From: Roseivirga sp. UBA6052
GTDB lineage: Bacteria; Bacteroidota; Bacteroidia; Cytophagales; Cyclobacteriaceae
Reading direction: 5' to 3'
Length of the DNA stretch: 64,000 nt
NCBI GenBank assembly: GCA_002427755.1
Contig: DIYO01000009.1
Span: 561,296-625,295 of the forward strand
Shown: in pieces, positions 54,928 to 63,245 of the stretch
How the letters are laid out: the number at the start of each line of letters is the position of its first letter
Numbering within the stretch: the first letter of the stretch is position 1
The notes under the pieces: generated by a model
What the model was told of the DNA's origin: nothing
The model's input: only the letters and a program-made list of their open reading frames with translations
The model's database searches: none
Program-made: the position numbers and the translations under genes

Positions 54928-56259
54928 ATGAAGCGTAACTTTTTAATCTTAAGCTTATTTAGTCTGTTATTCGTAGCCTGCGATTCAGGCGAAAAATCAA
55001 TTACCATTCCTGCTGATGTTTACCATCAATCAATGGATAAATTGTCGGATGTAATTGTGCATGACATCTTTTCGCCACCGGTAGCCAGCCGTATCTATGC
55101 CTATCCAAGCATTGCTATGTATGAGATACTGGCTCAGAATAACGCTGAATACAAGACCCTTTCTGGCCAGCTTACAGAGTTAGAATCCATTCCTACACCT
55201 GAAGAAGAGGTGAGTTACGAATTGGCGGCTTTAGAAGCTTTTTTAATTCTTGGGCAGAAATTGATTTTCTCAGAAGATAGAATTGAGAGCTACAAAACGG
55301 AGCTCTATACTGAATTACAAACCGGTGTAAACAAAAGCTATTTCAACGCTTCATTGGTTTATGGCCAGCAAGTGGCTGATCACATTTGGGCTTGGGCTGA
55401 TAAGGACAATTACAAGCAAACCAGAACCTACCCAAAATTCACGGTAACAGACGACCCAACAAGATGGCAACCTACTCCTCCAGGATACTTTGAAGCCATA
55501 GAGCCTCATTGGACACAAATAAGACCTTTTGCCATAGACTCTTCCACTCAATTTGTTCCGGAAAGACCTACAGCTTTTGACATGAACCCAAAAAGTCAGT
55601 TCTACAAAGAGTTGATGGAGGTATACACCGTAGGGAATACCCTAAATGAAGAACAAAAAGAAATCGCTTCTTTCTGGGACTGCAATCCTTATGTAATGAA
55701 TCAAACGGGTCACATCATGGGGTCTACTAAGAAAATTACACCTGGCGGCCATTGGATTGGTATCATTAAAATCGCTTGTCAGAAGACAGAATCTAACCCA
55801 ATGAAAAGCGCAGAGGCTTATGCTCTGACATCAATTGCACTAGCAGATGCCTTCATCAGCTGTTGGGATGAGAAGTTCAGATCTAATTTGATTAGACCTG
55901 AAACTTTAATCAATGAGCATATTGATGAAGAATGGGTTCCCCTTCTACAAACACCACCTTTCCCAGAATACACTAGCGGTCATTCGGTAATCTCGAATGC
56001 AGCTGCTGTTGCGCTTACTTCAATTTTTGGAGACGACTTTGCTTTTGATGATACAACTGAAGAAAAATACGGACTCCCTGTTAGATCGTTTACTTCCTTC
56101 GTTGATGCTTCTGAGGAAGCTGCCATCAGCAGGCTTTATGGAGGTATACATTATATGCCAGCCATAGAAAATGGTGTGACTCAAGGGAGAGCTTTGGGCA
56201 ATTACCTTGTGAACAAAATAGAACTCAGAAATGAGAGTCTAGCCCAGAGCAAAGACTAA
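54928..56259 (+). CDS. Vanadium-dependent haloperoxidase / PAP2 family lipoprotein
   Basis: 443 residues from the ATG at 54928; a GTG three codons upstream is also possible. The lipobox is LLFVAC followed by DSGEKS. The helical PAP2-type core keeps every vanadate ligand of fungal chloroperoxidase with its local spacing: K316 and R323 (KFRSNLIRPE), S350-G351-H352 (YTSGHSVISN), R402 and the vanadium-binding H408 (RLYGGIHY). Such proteins oxidise halides with peroxide, or act as acid phosphatases when phosphate replaces vanadate; the sequence cannot separate these. It is predicted to be anchored to the outer membrane. It ends the SusCD/FG-GAP locus; a terminator follows. Confidence 0.88.
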   Translation: MKRNFLILSLFSLLFVACDSGEKSITIPADVYHQSMDKLSDVIVHDIFSPPVASRIYAYPSIAMYEILAQNNAEYKTLSGQLTELESIPTPEEEVSYELAALEAFLILGQKLIFSEDRIESYKTELYTELQTGVNKSYFNASLVYGQQVADHIWAWADKDNYKQTRTYPKFTVTDDPTRWQPTPPGYFEAIEPHWTQIRPFAIDSSTQFVPERPTAFDMNPKSQFYKELMEVYTVGNTLNEEQKEIASFWDCNPYVMNQTGHIMGSTKKITPGGHWIGIIKIACQKTESNPMKSAEAYALTSIALADAFISCWDEKFRSNLIRPETLINEHIDEEWVPLLQTPPFPEYTSGHSVISNAAAVALTSIFGDDFAFDDTTEEKYGLPVRSFTSFVDASEEAAISRLYGGIHYMPAIENGVTQGRALGNYLVNKIELRNESLAQSKD

Positions 56260-56276
56260 GAAATTATAGCCCAACT

Positions 56277-56302
56277 AAAACCGACTTACTGTCGGTTTTT
56301 TT
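56277..56302 (+). terminator. Rho-independent terminator after the haloperoxidase gene
   Basis: AAAACCGAC (56277-56285) pairs perfectly with GTCGGTTTT (56291-56299) around TTACT, followed by T to 56302. It closes the SusCD/FG-GAP/haloperoxidase locus. Confidence 0.9.
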
Positions 56303-56369
56303 ATGCCTTGAAAACCGCCATAGATGCACTTCCGCTATGATTTCCGCAGCATAGTCCTTATACTTATAG

Positions 56370-56435
56370 AAGTGTCTTTGAACACTTTTTAATAAAATTT
56401 ACTGAAACGCGCTTTTTGTCAATTGAAGATTGACA
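56370..56435 (+). promoter_or_regulatory. Two inverted repeats in the leader of the SSS gene
   Basis: AAGTGT and ACACTT (56370-56375, 56382-56387) and, closer to the start, TGTCAAT and ATTGACA (56417-56423, 56429-56435) are perfect inverted repeats with 5-6 base spacers in the 155-base gap before the symporter. They could be operator half-sites for a sugar-responsive regulator or leader hairpins. No exact promoter consensus was found. Confidence 0.4.
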
Positions 56436-56457
56436 CTCAACCTTAAACGAGACATCA

Positions 56458-58143
56458 ATGGAAAGTATCGGATTACAGACACTGGACCTAGTTATCATTG
56501 TGGTTTACTTAGTCGGGATAGTCGTCTATGGAATTAAGAAAGGAAAGCAACAAAGCTCCGAAGATTATTTCCTAGCCGGTCGTAACATGACCTGGCCCAT
56601 TGTAGGGATTTCCCTATTCGCAGCAAATATTGGAAGTAATACCCTGATTGGGCTTACTTCAGATGCCTATCAAACCAACGTTGCAGTTTACAATTATGAA
56701 TGGATGGCCGCAGTAGTACTTGTGTTATTTGCCATTTTCTTCCTACCATTCTACTTAAAATCGAAGGTATATACCATGCCTGAATTCTTGGAAAGACGTT
56801 ATGATGGCAGAAGCCGTTTTCTCTTTTCAGGAGTGACAATTATAGGTAATGTAATCATTGATACTGCTTCGGGTCTTTACGCAGGTAACTTAATTCTAAG
56901 AATCATTTTCCCTGAAGTTGAATCCTGGATCATCATCGCATTCTTAGCTGCAGCTGCTGCAGCATATACCATTCCTGGTGGGCTTTCGTCTGTAGTGCAC
57001 ACCGAAGTAATTCAGGCAGTACTACTCATCTTCGGATCAATCTTGGTAACCTATTTTGCTTTGGAACAAGTAGGTGGTTGGAATGGAATGATCGATGGTC
57101 TCAATAATATGAGAGCCGCTGGAGATATCGAGAAATCTTCGAGTGAAGTGCTGAGTCTTATACGGCCGGCCACAGATGAACGAATGCCTTGGACGGGTCT
57201 AGTACTGGGTGTGCCTCTTTTAGGATTCTACTTCTGGACTAATAACCAGTTTATGGTACAACGAGTACTTTCAGCTAAAGACTTAGATCATGGGCGCTGG
57301 GGCGCTTTATTCGCAGGTCTTTTAAAATTACCTGTACTCTTCATTATGGTAGTACCGGGTGTTGCAGCCATTGTACTTTTCTCAGGCCTCGATATCAGCT
57401 TCTTGAAATATACGCTTCCGGAGAACGGTGAGATCTGTGCTAACCTTGCAGATTGTCCAAATATGACATATCCGGTATTAATTTATAAGCTGTTACCTTC
57501 TGGAATTCTAGGTCTAGTAATCGCAGGATTGTTAGCCGCTATGTCTTCAAGTATTTCCGCTACATTGAACTCCGCATCCACACTTATCACAATGGATTTT
57601 GTGAGTAAGATTAAACCAGACATGGGCAGTAAGTCGCTTGTGAGAGCAGGTCAGATCGCTACTTGTATCTTGGTAATCTTAGCAGCTGCTTGGGCTCCTA
57701 TGATTGAGAGTTTTGCCTCTCTTTGGGAATACTTACAATTAGTGCTTGCCTATATTTCACCACCAATTGTAGCGACTTTTGTAATTGGGCTATTCTATAA
57801 AAGAGCGAATGGAAACGGTGGTTTCTACAGTTTGGTATTAGGCTATGCTACTATCATCTTGTTCATCATTTTACAGCAAACAGGAACAGTGCCCGCCTTT
57901 GAGAACATTCATTTCTTACTTCAAGTACCTGCCTTCTTTGCATTATGTTGTATTTACAACATTGTAATCAGTAACATGTCTACGGCACCGGCAGCTGAGA
58001 AAACTGATGGCATGATTTGGACAACCAAAATTTATACTGATGAAACTGCTGAATTAGCCAAGTTACCTTGGTACAAGAACTACAGAATCCTTTCTGTAAT
58101 TCTATTGATCGTTACAGCAATTATTGTCTACTGGTTTAGATAA
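56458..58143 (+). CDS. Sodium:solute symporter (SSS/SGLT family)
   Basis: A 561-residue inner-membrane protein with about 14 helices in the LeuT-type fold. SSS family marks are YFLAGRNMTWPIVGISLFAANIGS near the N-terminus, AAAAAYTIPGGLSSVVHTEVIQ, and GLLAAMSSSISATLNSASTLITMD. The glucose-transporter-like branch of the family fits best, but the solute is not certain (sugars, inositol or others). The next three genes are two alpha-glucoside enzymes and a sugar kinase, which supports sugar uptake driven by sodium. A long hairpin with a T tract lies directly after the stop. Confidence 0.92.
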   Translation: MESIGLQTLDLVIIVVYLVGIVVYGIKKGKQQSSEDYFLAGRNMTWPIVGISLFAANIGSNTLIGLTSDAYQTNVAVYNYEWMAAVVLVLFAIFFLPFYLKSKVYTMPEFLERRYDGRSRFLFSGVTIIGNVIIDTASGLYAGNLILRIIFPEVESWIIIAFLAAAAAAYTIPGGLSSVVHTEVIQAVLLIFGSILVTYFALEQVGGWNGMIDGLNNMRAAGDIEKSSSEVLSLIRPATDERMPWTGLVLGVPLLGFYFWTNNQFMVQRVLSAKDLDHGRWGALFAGLLKLPVLFIMVVPGVAAIVLFSGLDISFLKYTLPENGEICANLADCPNMTYPVLIYKLLPSGILGLVIAGLLAAMSSSISATLNSASTLITMDFVSKIKPDMGSKSLVRAGQIATCILVILAAAWAPMIESFASLWEYLQLVLAYISPPIVATFVIGLFYKRANGNGGFYSLVLGYATIILFIILQQTGTVPAFENIHFLLQVPAFFALCCIYNIVISNMSTAPAAEKTDGMIWTTKIYTDETAELAKLPWYKNYRILSVILLIVTAIIVYWFR

Positions 58144-58163
58144 AAGCATTCAACCTCAATTAC

Positions 58164-58216
58164 AGATTCCGGTCATTTCTTAATACTAAAGAGAAGTGAA
58201 CCGGAATCTCTTTTTT
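58164..58216 (+). terminator. Terminator-like hairpin overlapping the amylosucrase start
   Basis: AGATTCCGGT (58164-58173) pairs perfectly with ACCGGAATCT (58200-58209). The adjoining CATTTC and GAAGTG extend the stem with one wobble and one bulged base. Six T follow (58211-58216). The GTG that would start the next gene (58196) lies inside the descending arm, so the hairpin would either stop transcription after the symporter or hide the start. Confidence 0.75.
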
Positions 58217-60220
58217 GCATCAATTGACAATACGCTTCTAATAAAATACCTTAGGCCTCCATTTAAGATAGCCTTGTATAATCCTACAGCCCATAAAACG
58301 CTTAAAAAGCTAAAGCCTCAGCTTATCAAGCAAGCAAAAGGTAAAAAGACAGAAGACTTTGATGTCCGCTTTACAGCATTGTTCTCAGATATCTTCAGTC
58401 GATTTAATCAGCTATATGGCAAACACCCTTCCTATGAAGAAGCATTGAATCGTTTGTTGGAAACCATGATGGATGGCTACCTTCAAAGGCCCACTTATCT
58501 CAAGAAGAAAGATGCACAAAGGGAGGCGAACCCAGCTTGGTTTAGGAGCCAGGATTTAACAGGTATGATGCTCTATGTAGATCGATTTAATCAAGACCTC
58601 AAAGGCCTGATGGATAAGGCGGATTACTTCGAGGAACTGGGTATCAATTACCTTCACTTAATGCCGTTGTTAGAAAGTCCCAAAGAGAAAAATGATGGTG
58701 GATATGCGGTAAGTAACTACAAAAAGATAGATAAGAAATTCGGTACGAATGCTGAGTTCAAAAAGACCACAAAGGCATTAAGCGATAGAAACATGTATGT
58801 CATGCTTGATCTGGTAGTCAATCATACATCAGATGAGCACGAATGGGCTGAGCAAGCGAAAGCCGGAAATAAAACATACCAAGACTACTACTATACCTAT
58901 TCCGACAGGTCAACACCTGACTTATTTGAGCAAGCCCTACCTGAAGTCTTTCCAGAGAATGCACCTGGCAACTTTACTTGGAACGAGGAAATGCAGCAAT
59001 GGGTAATGACTGTATTCAATACCTATCAATGGGATTTGAACTACACAAACCCAATGGTGCTTGTAGAGATGCTTGAAAATATTCTCTACCTAGCGAATAT
59101 GGGGGTAGATGTATTCCGAATGGATGCAGTAGCCTTTGTTTGGAAGCAAATAGGTACAGGAAGTCAGAATCTTCCGGAGGCTCATATCATTCATCAGCTG
59201 TTCAAGCTTTGTACACAAGTAGTTGCTCCTGGCGTTGCGTTCTTGGCCGAAGCCATAGTAGCACCAGAGGAAATTGTAAAGTATTTTGGTGAAGGTGAAG
59301 TTTGGAGCAACGAACACGACATGGCCTATAATGCCACCTTGATGGCACTACTTTGGAATTCTTTAGCTACGCGAAGTGCTCGCGTGATGAAAGCTAGCCT
59401 GCGCGATAAACCCAAAAAACCTCAAGGCACTACGTGGATCAACTATGTGCGTTGCCATGACGACATCGGTATGGGCTTTGAAGATCGACACATCTATGAA
59501 GCCGGCTTTGATGCCGGAGCTCATAGAAGCTTCTTAAGCAAATTCTTCACAGGAGACTTCCACGACTCATTCGCCAAGGGAATGCCTTTTATGTATAATC
59601 CTAAAACGGGTGATTCTCGCATCTCAGGTTCAATGGCCTCGTTGGCTGGGCTAGAATTGGCAATAGAAGACAAGAATAAATTAGGCATTCAAAGAAGCAT
59701 AGATCGTATCAATATGCTACATGCGATCATTCTCTCATTTGGTGGGATTCCAGTCATTTATTCAGGAGACGAGATTGCCATGTTAAACGATTATTCGTTC
59801 CTAGGCGACCCAACAAAGAGCGATGATAATCGCTGGATGCATAGGCCAAAGCTTGATTGGAAAGCCGCTGAAAAAAGAAATAACAAACGAACTCCGGAAG
59901 GAAAAGTATTCACCGCTCTCAAGCAGATGATTGCTTTAAGAAAAGATATTCCTGAGTTTGCTGACGAGAATAATGTGGCTTTGGTAGAGTCTACCAATGA
60001 ACACATATTCGCTTACAAGAGAGATTTGGGAGAAGAGTCAACATTAGTAATTGCCAATTTCAACGATGCCGATGAAGATGCTTTTGTTCATATCATTTTC
60101 CCCCAAACTAAGCTCGATTCAAAAAAACTTTATGATAGGATTACTGGTAAGAAAGTAAAGATTGAAGACGGAAGACTTACCTTAAGACCCTATCAATTTT
60201 ACTGGCTTACTAATAAATAA
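58196..60220 (+). CDS. Amylosucrase-type GH13 enzyme (cytoplasmic)
   Basis: 674 residues from GTG. The GH13 barrel shows DLVVNHTSDEHEW, nucleophile D310 (FRMDAVAF), acid/base E352 (FLAEAIV) and the transition-state Asp in RCHDDIG (422-423). The N-terminal helical domain, LTGMMLYVDRF and YLHLMPLLESP...NDGGYAVSNY match amylosucrase (GH13_4), which splits sucrose and adds the glucose to an alpha-1,4-glucan; sucrose hydrolase is the close alternative. There is no signal peptide. The GTG sits in a terminator stem, so an in-frame TTG at 58274, giving 648 residues, may be the real start. It is followed by a repeat element, then a second GH13 gene. Confidence 0.87.
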   Translation: MNRNLFFASIDNTLLIKYLRPPFKIALYNPTAHKTLKKLKPQLIKQAKGKKTEDFDVRFTALFSDIFSRFNQLYGKHPSYEEALNRLLETMMDGYLQRPTYLKKKDAQREANPAWFRSQDLTGMMLYVDRFNQDLKGLMDKADYFEELGINYLHLMPLLESPKEKNDGGYAVSNYKKIDKKFGTNAEFKKTTKALSDRNMYVMLDLVVNHTSDEHEWAEQAKAGNKTYQDYYYTYSDRSTPDLFEQALPEVFPENAPGNFTWNEEMQQWVMTVFNTYQWDLNYTNPMVLVEMLENILYLANMGVDVFRMDAVAFVWKQIGTGSQNLPEAHIIHQLFKLCTQVVAPGVAFLAEAIVAPEEIVKYFGEGEVWSNEHDMAYNATLMALLWNSLATRSARVMKASLRDKPKKPQGTTWINYVRCHDDIGMGFEDRHIYEAGFDAGAHRSFLSKFFTGDFHDSFAKGMPFMYNPKTGDSRISGSMASLAGLELAIEDKNKLGIQRSIDRINMLHAIILSFGGIPVIYSGDEIAMLNDYSFLGDPTKSDDNRWMHRPKLDWKAAEKRNNKRTPEGKVFTALKQMIALRKDIPEFADENNVALVESTNEHIFAYKRDLGEESTLVIANFNDADEDAFVHIIFPQTKLDSKKLYDRITGKKVKIEDGRLTLRPYQFYWLTNK

Positions 60221-60230
60221 ATTCTCGTAT

Positions 60231-60375
60231 CGTCATTCCAGTCCCGATAGGGATCGGGATTCTTTGTAAGCTTCATAGCTCAAAGAAAAATGTGTGGAAT
60301 CTAAAATCTTAGTATTGAGATACCGGACAAAATAGTTCTTTCCATAAATTTAAGAACCATTTTTCCGGCATGACG
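60231..60375. repeat. MITE-like intergenic element with terminal inverted repeats
   Basis: About 145 bases bounded by CGTCATTCC (60231-60239) and GGCATGACG (60367-60375), inverted copies matching at 8 of 9 bases. Inside is a perfect hairpin, TCCCGAT and ATCGGGA with an AGGG loop (60242-60259). No ORF. It fills most of the gap between the two GH13 genes. The end sequence recalls dispersed repeats of many bacterial genomes and the start of the 11033 element. Confidence 0.5.
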
Positions 60376-60397
60376 GAAGGAAAATAACAATTAAACC

Positions 60398-62050
60398 ATG
60401 ACAAAAACCTGGTGGAAAGAGGGCGTAGTCTATCAAATCTACCCTCGCAGTTTTAACGATACAACCGGCAATGGTGTAGGAGATATTCCCGGCATCATTG
60501 AAAAGCTAGACTATATCAAATCACTGGGGGTTGATATCATTTGGCTTTGCCCTGTCTATAAGTCGCCTAATGATGACAACGGTTACGACATAGCCGATTA
60601 CGGCAACATCATGGATGAGTTTGGTACCATGGAAGACTTTGACAGGCTTCTTGCCGGTATTCACGATCGCGGTATGAAACTCATCATGGATCTGGTGGTG
60701 AATCACAGCTCAGATGAACATGCTTGGTTCGAAGAATCCAAAAAGTCGAAGGACAATCCATATAGAGACTATTATATCTGGAAAACGGGAGTTAATGGTG
60801 GCCCACCAAACGATTGGCAAGGCTTCTTTGGTGGTTCAACCTGGGAGTACGATGAAAATACCGAGGAATACTACCTCCACATGTTCACGGTCAAGCAACC
60901 AGATCTGAACTGGGAGAATCCTAAGGTCCGTAAAGAGGTTCAAGACATTGTAAGATATTGGTTTGAGAAGGGTGTAGATGGCTTTAGAATGGATGTGATT
61001 TCCCTCATTTCTAAGCGTCCGGAATACGCCAATATGATTTCCCCTCTATTCAGCGAAGCGGTAGAAAAACAATACGCCAACGGACCAAGAATTCATGAAT
61101 TTCTTCAGGAGTTGAACAAAGAAGTGCTCAGCCAGTACGATATCATGACGGTTGGCGAAGGACCAGGAATCACATTAGAGCATGGCCTCGACTATGTGGG
61201 TGAAGATAGAAACGAACTCAATATGGTCTTTCACTTCGACCATATGTTTATGAACATGGGAGATGGTGGTCGTTTTGATCCTCTACCAATCGACTTCCAA
61301 GAGTTCAAAGATGTATTCACCCGTTGGGACGAAAAACTAAAGGACAAGGGTTGGGGAAGCATCTTCTTGGGCAATCATGACTTCCCAAGAATGGTCTCAA
61401 GATTTGCCACTGATGGACCACACAGAGATAAGGCTGCGAAGCTATTGGCTACGCTATTGATGACCTTAAGGGGTACGCCTTATGTCTATCAAGGAGATGA
61501 AATTGGAATGACAAATATCCATTTCGATGACCCCAAAGATTACAAAGATGTGGAGACGCTCAACTGGTTCAGAGCACTTGAGGCTGAAGGAAAAGACCCA
61601 AAAGATCATCTACAGGCAGTTTATGATATTGGAAGAGACAATGCCCGTACTCCTATCCAATGGACGGATGGTAAGAATGCCGGTTTCTCTGATGGCGAAC
61701 CTTGGATTAAGGTGAATCCTAACTATTCTAACATCAATGTAGAGGACCAAGAAAGGAATGTAAATTCTATTCTGAACTACTTCAGAAAGGTCATTCAGTT
61801 CCGCAAAGATCATAAGACTTTAGTTTATGGTGATTATGAACCAATCCAACCTAATCATCCCCACATTTATGCTTACCGAAGATTTGATGAGGAGAATGAA
61901 TATTTGGTAGTGCTCAACTTCTCGGACGAAACCGTTGATTTCGATCCGATAATTACCGGATTAGAATTATTAATTTACAATTACACCGATGCCACTGAAG
62001 ACTTATTGATGAGGCCTTGGGAAGCAAAAGTATTTAGAGTTCACGACTAA
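60398..62050 (+). CDS. GH13 oligo-1,6-glucosidase / alpha-glucosidase (cytoplasmic)
   Basis: 550 residues of the GH13_31 type: WWKEGVVYQIYPRSFNDTTGNGVGD at the N-terminus (residues 5-29), DLVVNHSSDEH, nucleophile D199 (GFRMDVI), acid/base E254 (TVGEG) and D328 (GNHDFPR). Val200 after the nucleophile is the residue that in characterised family members favours alpha-1,6 bonds (isomaltose, panose), whereas Ala or Thr favours alpha-1,4. There is no signal peptide, so it acts in the cytoplasm. Trehalose- or sucrose-acting relatives are less likely but not excluded. The ROK kinase gene follows by 11 bases. Confidence 0.9.
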   Translation: MTKTWWKEGVVYQIYPRSFNDTTGNGVGDIPGIIEKLDYIKSLGVDIIWLCPVYKSPNDDNGYDIADYGNIMDEFGTMEDFDRLLAGIHDRGMKLIMDLVVNHSSDEHAWFEESKKSKDNPYRDYYIWKTGVNGGPPNDWQGFFGGSTWEYDENTEEYYLHMFTVKQPDLNWENPKVRKEVQDIVRYWFEKGVDGFRMDVISLISKRPEYANMISPLFSEAVEKQYANGPRIHEFLQELNKEVLSQYDIMTVGEGPGITLEHGLDYVGEDRNELNMVFHFDHMFMNMGDGGRFDPLPIDFQEFKDVFTRWDEKLKDKGWGSIFLGNHDFPRMVSRFATDGPHRDKAAKLLATLLMTLRGTPYVYQGDEIGMTNIHFDDPKDYKDVETLNWFRALEAEGKDPKDHLQAVYDIGRDNARTPIQWTDGKNAGFSDGEPWIKVNPNYSNINVEDQERNVNSILNYFRKVIQFRKDHKTLVYGDYEPIQPNHPHIYAYRRFDEENEYLVVLNFSDETVDFDPIITGLELLIYNYTDATEDLLMRPWEAKVFRVHD

Positions 62051-62061
62051 TTTTTTCACGC

Positions 62062-62973
62062 ATGTCAGAAAAGCTTTGGGGCATAGACCTAGGAGGAACC
62101 AAGATCGAAGGGATCGTTTTAAAGTCGAAAGACAACCCGGAAGTACTGGTTAGAAAACGTATCGACACGGAAGCCAAAGGTGGGTTCCATCATGTCTTGG
62201 GACGTATCAAGTTGCTGATAGATCAGATTGCTGAAGAAGTCGGTGAACAGCCTACTAAGATTGGATTAGGTACTCCAGGAGCGATTGATCCACCCACAGG
62301 ATTAATGAAGAATGCTAATCTTCAAGCCATCAATAAAAAGCCTTTCAAAGAAGAGTTAGACAAGCTTTTAGGAATCCCAACAGTAGTGGCGAATGATGCC
62401 AATTGCTTTGCACTAGCAGAAACAGTAATGGGAGCCGTACCCGAAGCCGACCCCAATGCACAAGTCGTATTTGGTGTAATTATGGGCACAGGTTGTGGTG
62501 GCGGTGTGGTTGTAAATGGCCAAATCATCAACGGCAAACAAGGTATTGGTGGAGAATGGGGACATAACTTCTTGGACGAATCGGGAGGCCCGTGTTATTG
62601 TGGTAAAAGTGGCTGTACAGAAACTATAATCTCAGGAACTGGTTTGGAAAACTATTATGAACAAATCACGGGTACACGCAAAAAGTTAAAGGAAATCATT
62701 CCTGCCGCAAGAACCGGGGCAGATCCAAATGCAGTGAAAACGCTTGAACGCCTTATTCATTTCTTCGGACTAGGGCTCTCAACAATCGTCAATGTGCTCG
62801 ACCCGGATGTCATTGTTCTTGGAGGTGGTGTAGGTAACATTGAAGAACTCTATACCCTTGGTGCCAAAGAAGTAGAGAAACACGTCTTCAATCCTCGACT
62901 CGATACCAAGATTGTACGTCCAAAGCTGGGTGATAGTGCCGGGGTTTTTGGTGCGGCTTTTTTGGTAGCTTAA
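62062..62973 (+). CDS. ROK family sugar kinase
   Basis: 303 residues with the ROK features: ATP phosphate loop DLGGTKIEG (9-17), catalytic Asp112 in ANDANCFAL, MGTGCGGGVVVNG, and the zinc site formed by H168 (GGEWGH) and three Cys in CYCGKSGC (178, 180, 185). There is no DNA-binding domain, so it is a kinase and not a ROK repressor. Substrate is probably glucose or fructose; both would be released by the two GH13 enzymes upstream. Last gene of this sugar module; its stop lies in a 16-base palindrome. Confidence 0.9.
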   Translation: MSEKLWGIDLGGTKIEGIVLKSKDNPEVLVRKRIDTEAKGGFHHVLGRIKLLIDQIAEEVGEQPTKIGLGTPGAIDPPTGLMKNANLQAINKKPFKEELDKLLGIPTVVANDANCFALAETVMGAVPEADPNAQVVFGVIMGTGCGGGVVVNGQIINGKQGIGGEWGHNFLDESGGPCYCGKSGCTETIISGTGLENYYEQITGTRKKLKEIIPAARTGADPNAVKTLERLIHFFGLGLSTIVNVLDPDVIVLGGGVGNIEELYTLGAKEVEKHVFNPRLDTKIVRPKLGDSAGVFGAAFLVA

Positions 62974-63161
62974 AGCTTTAAGCCCTACGCTTCACGCTTC
63001 AAGACATATATGTATCATAATTCTTAACAATAAGGCGGGCAGGTGAGCGAAATCCGTGTGGACTTTAATCAATTCGGCAGGCTGGGTGGGAGTCGTGTGA
63101 ATTGATTAAAGTCGGAGATTTCGCAAAAGACTTTTGCCTCTTTTGGTCTTTTCAAAAGAGG
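62968..63161 (+). other. Highly structured intergenic region
   Basis: The 272-base gap after the ROK gene has no ORF but several perfect inverted repeats. These are a 16-base palindrome GCTTAAAGCTTTAAGC (62968-62983); a 15-base stem GACTTTAATCAATTC / GAATTGATTAAAGTC (63061-63075, 63099-63113) with a G-rich 23-base loop, extended by outer arms GCGAAATCC / GGAGATTTCGC; and CCTCTTTTG / CAAAAGAGG (63137-63145, 63153-63161). It could be a terminator cluster, a repeat element or a structured RNA. Confidence 0.6.
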
Positions 63162-63245
63162 AGCCTCTTAAGAAATAAAGAAGACTTGAGATCTATATTT
63201 TTAGTGTTTAGCTATTATTTTTAGTTTTACTAATTATAATAGTTA

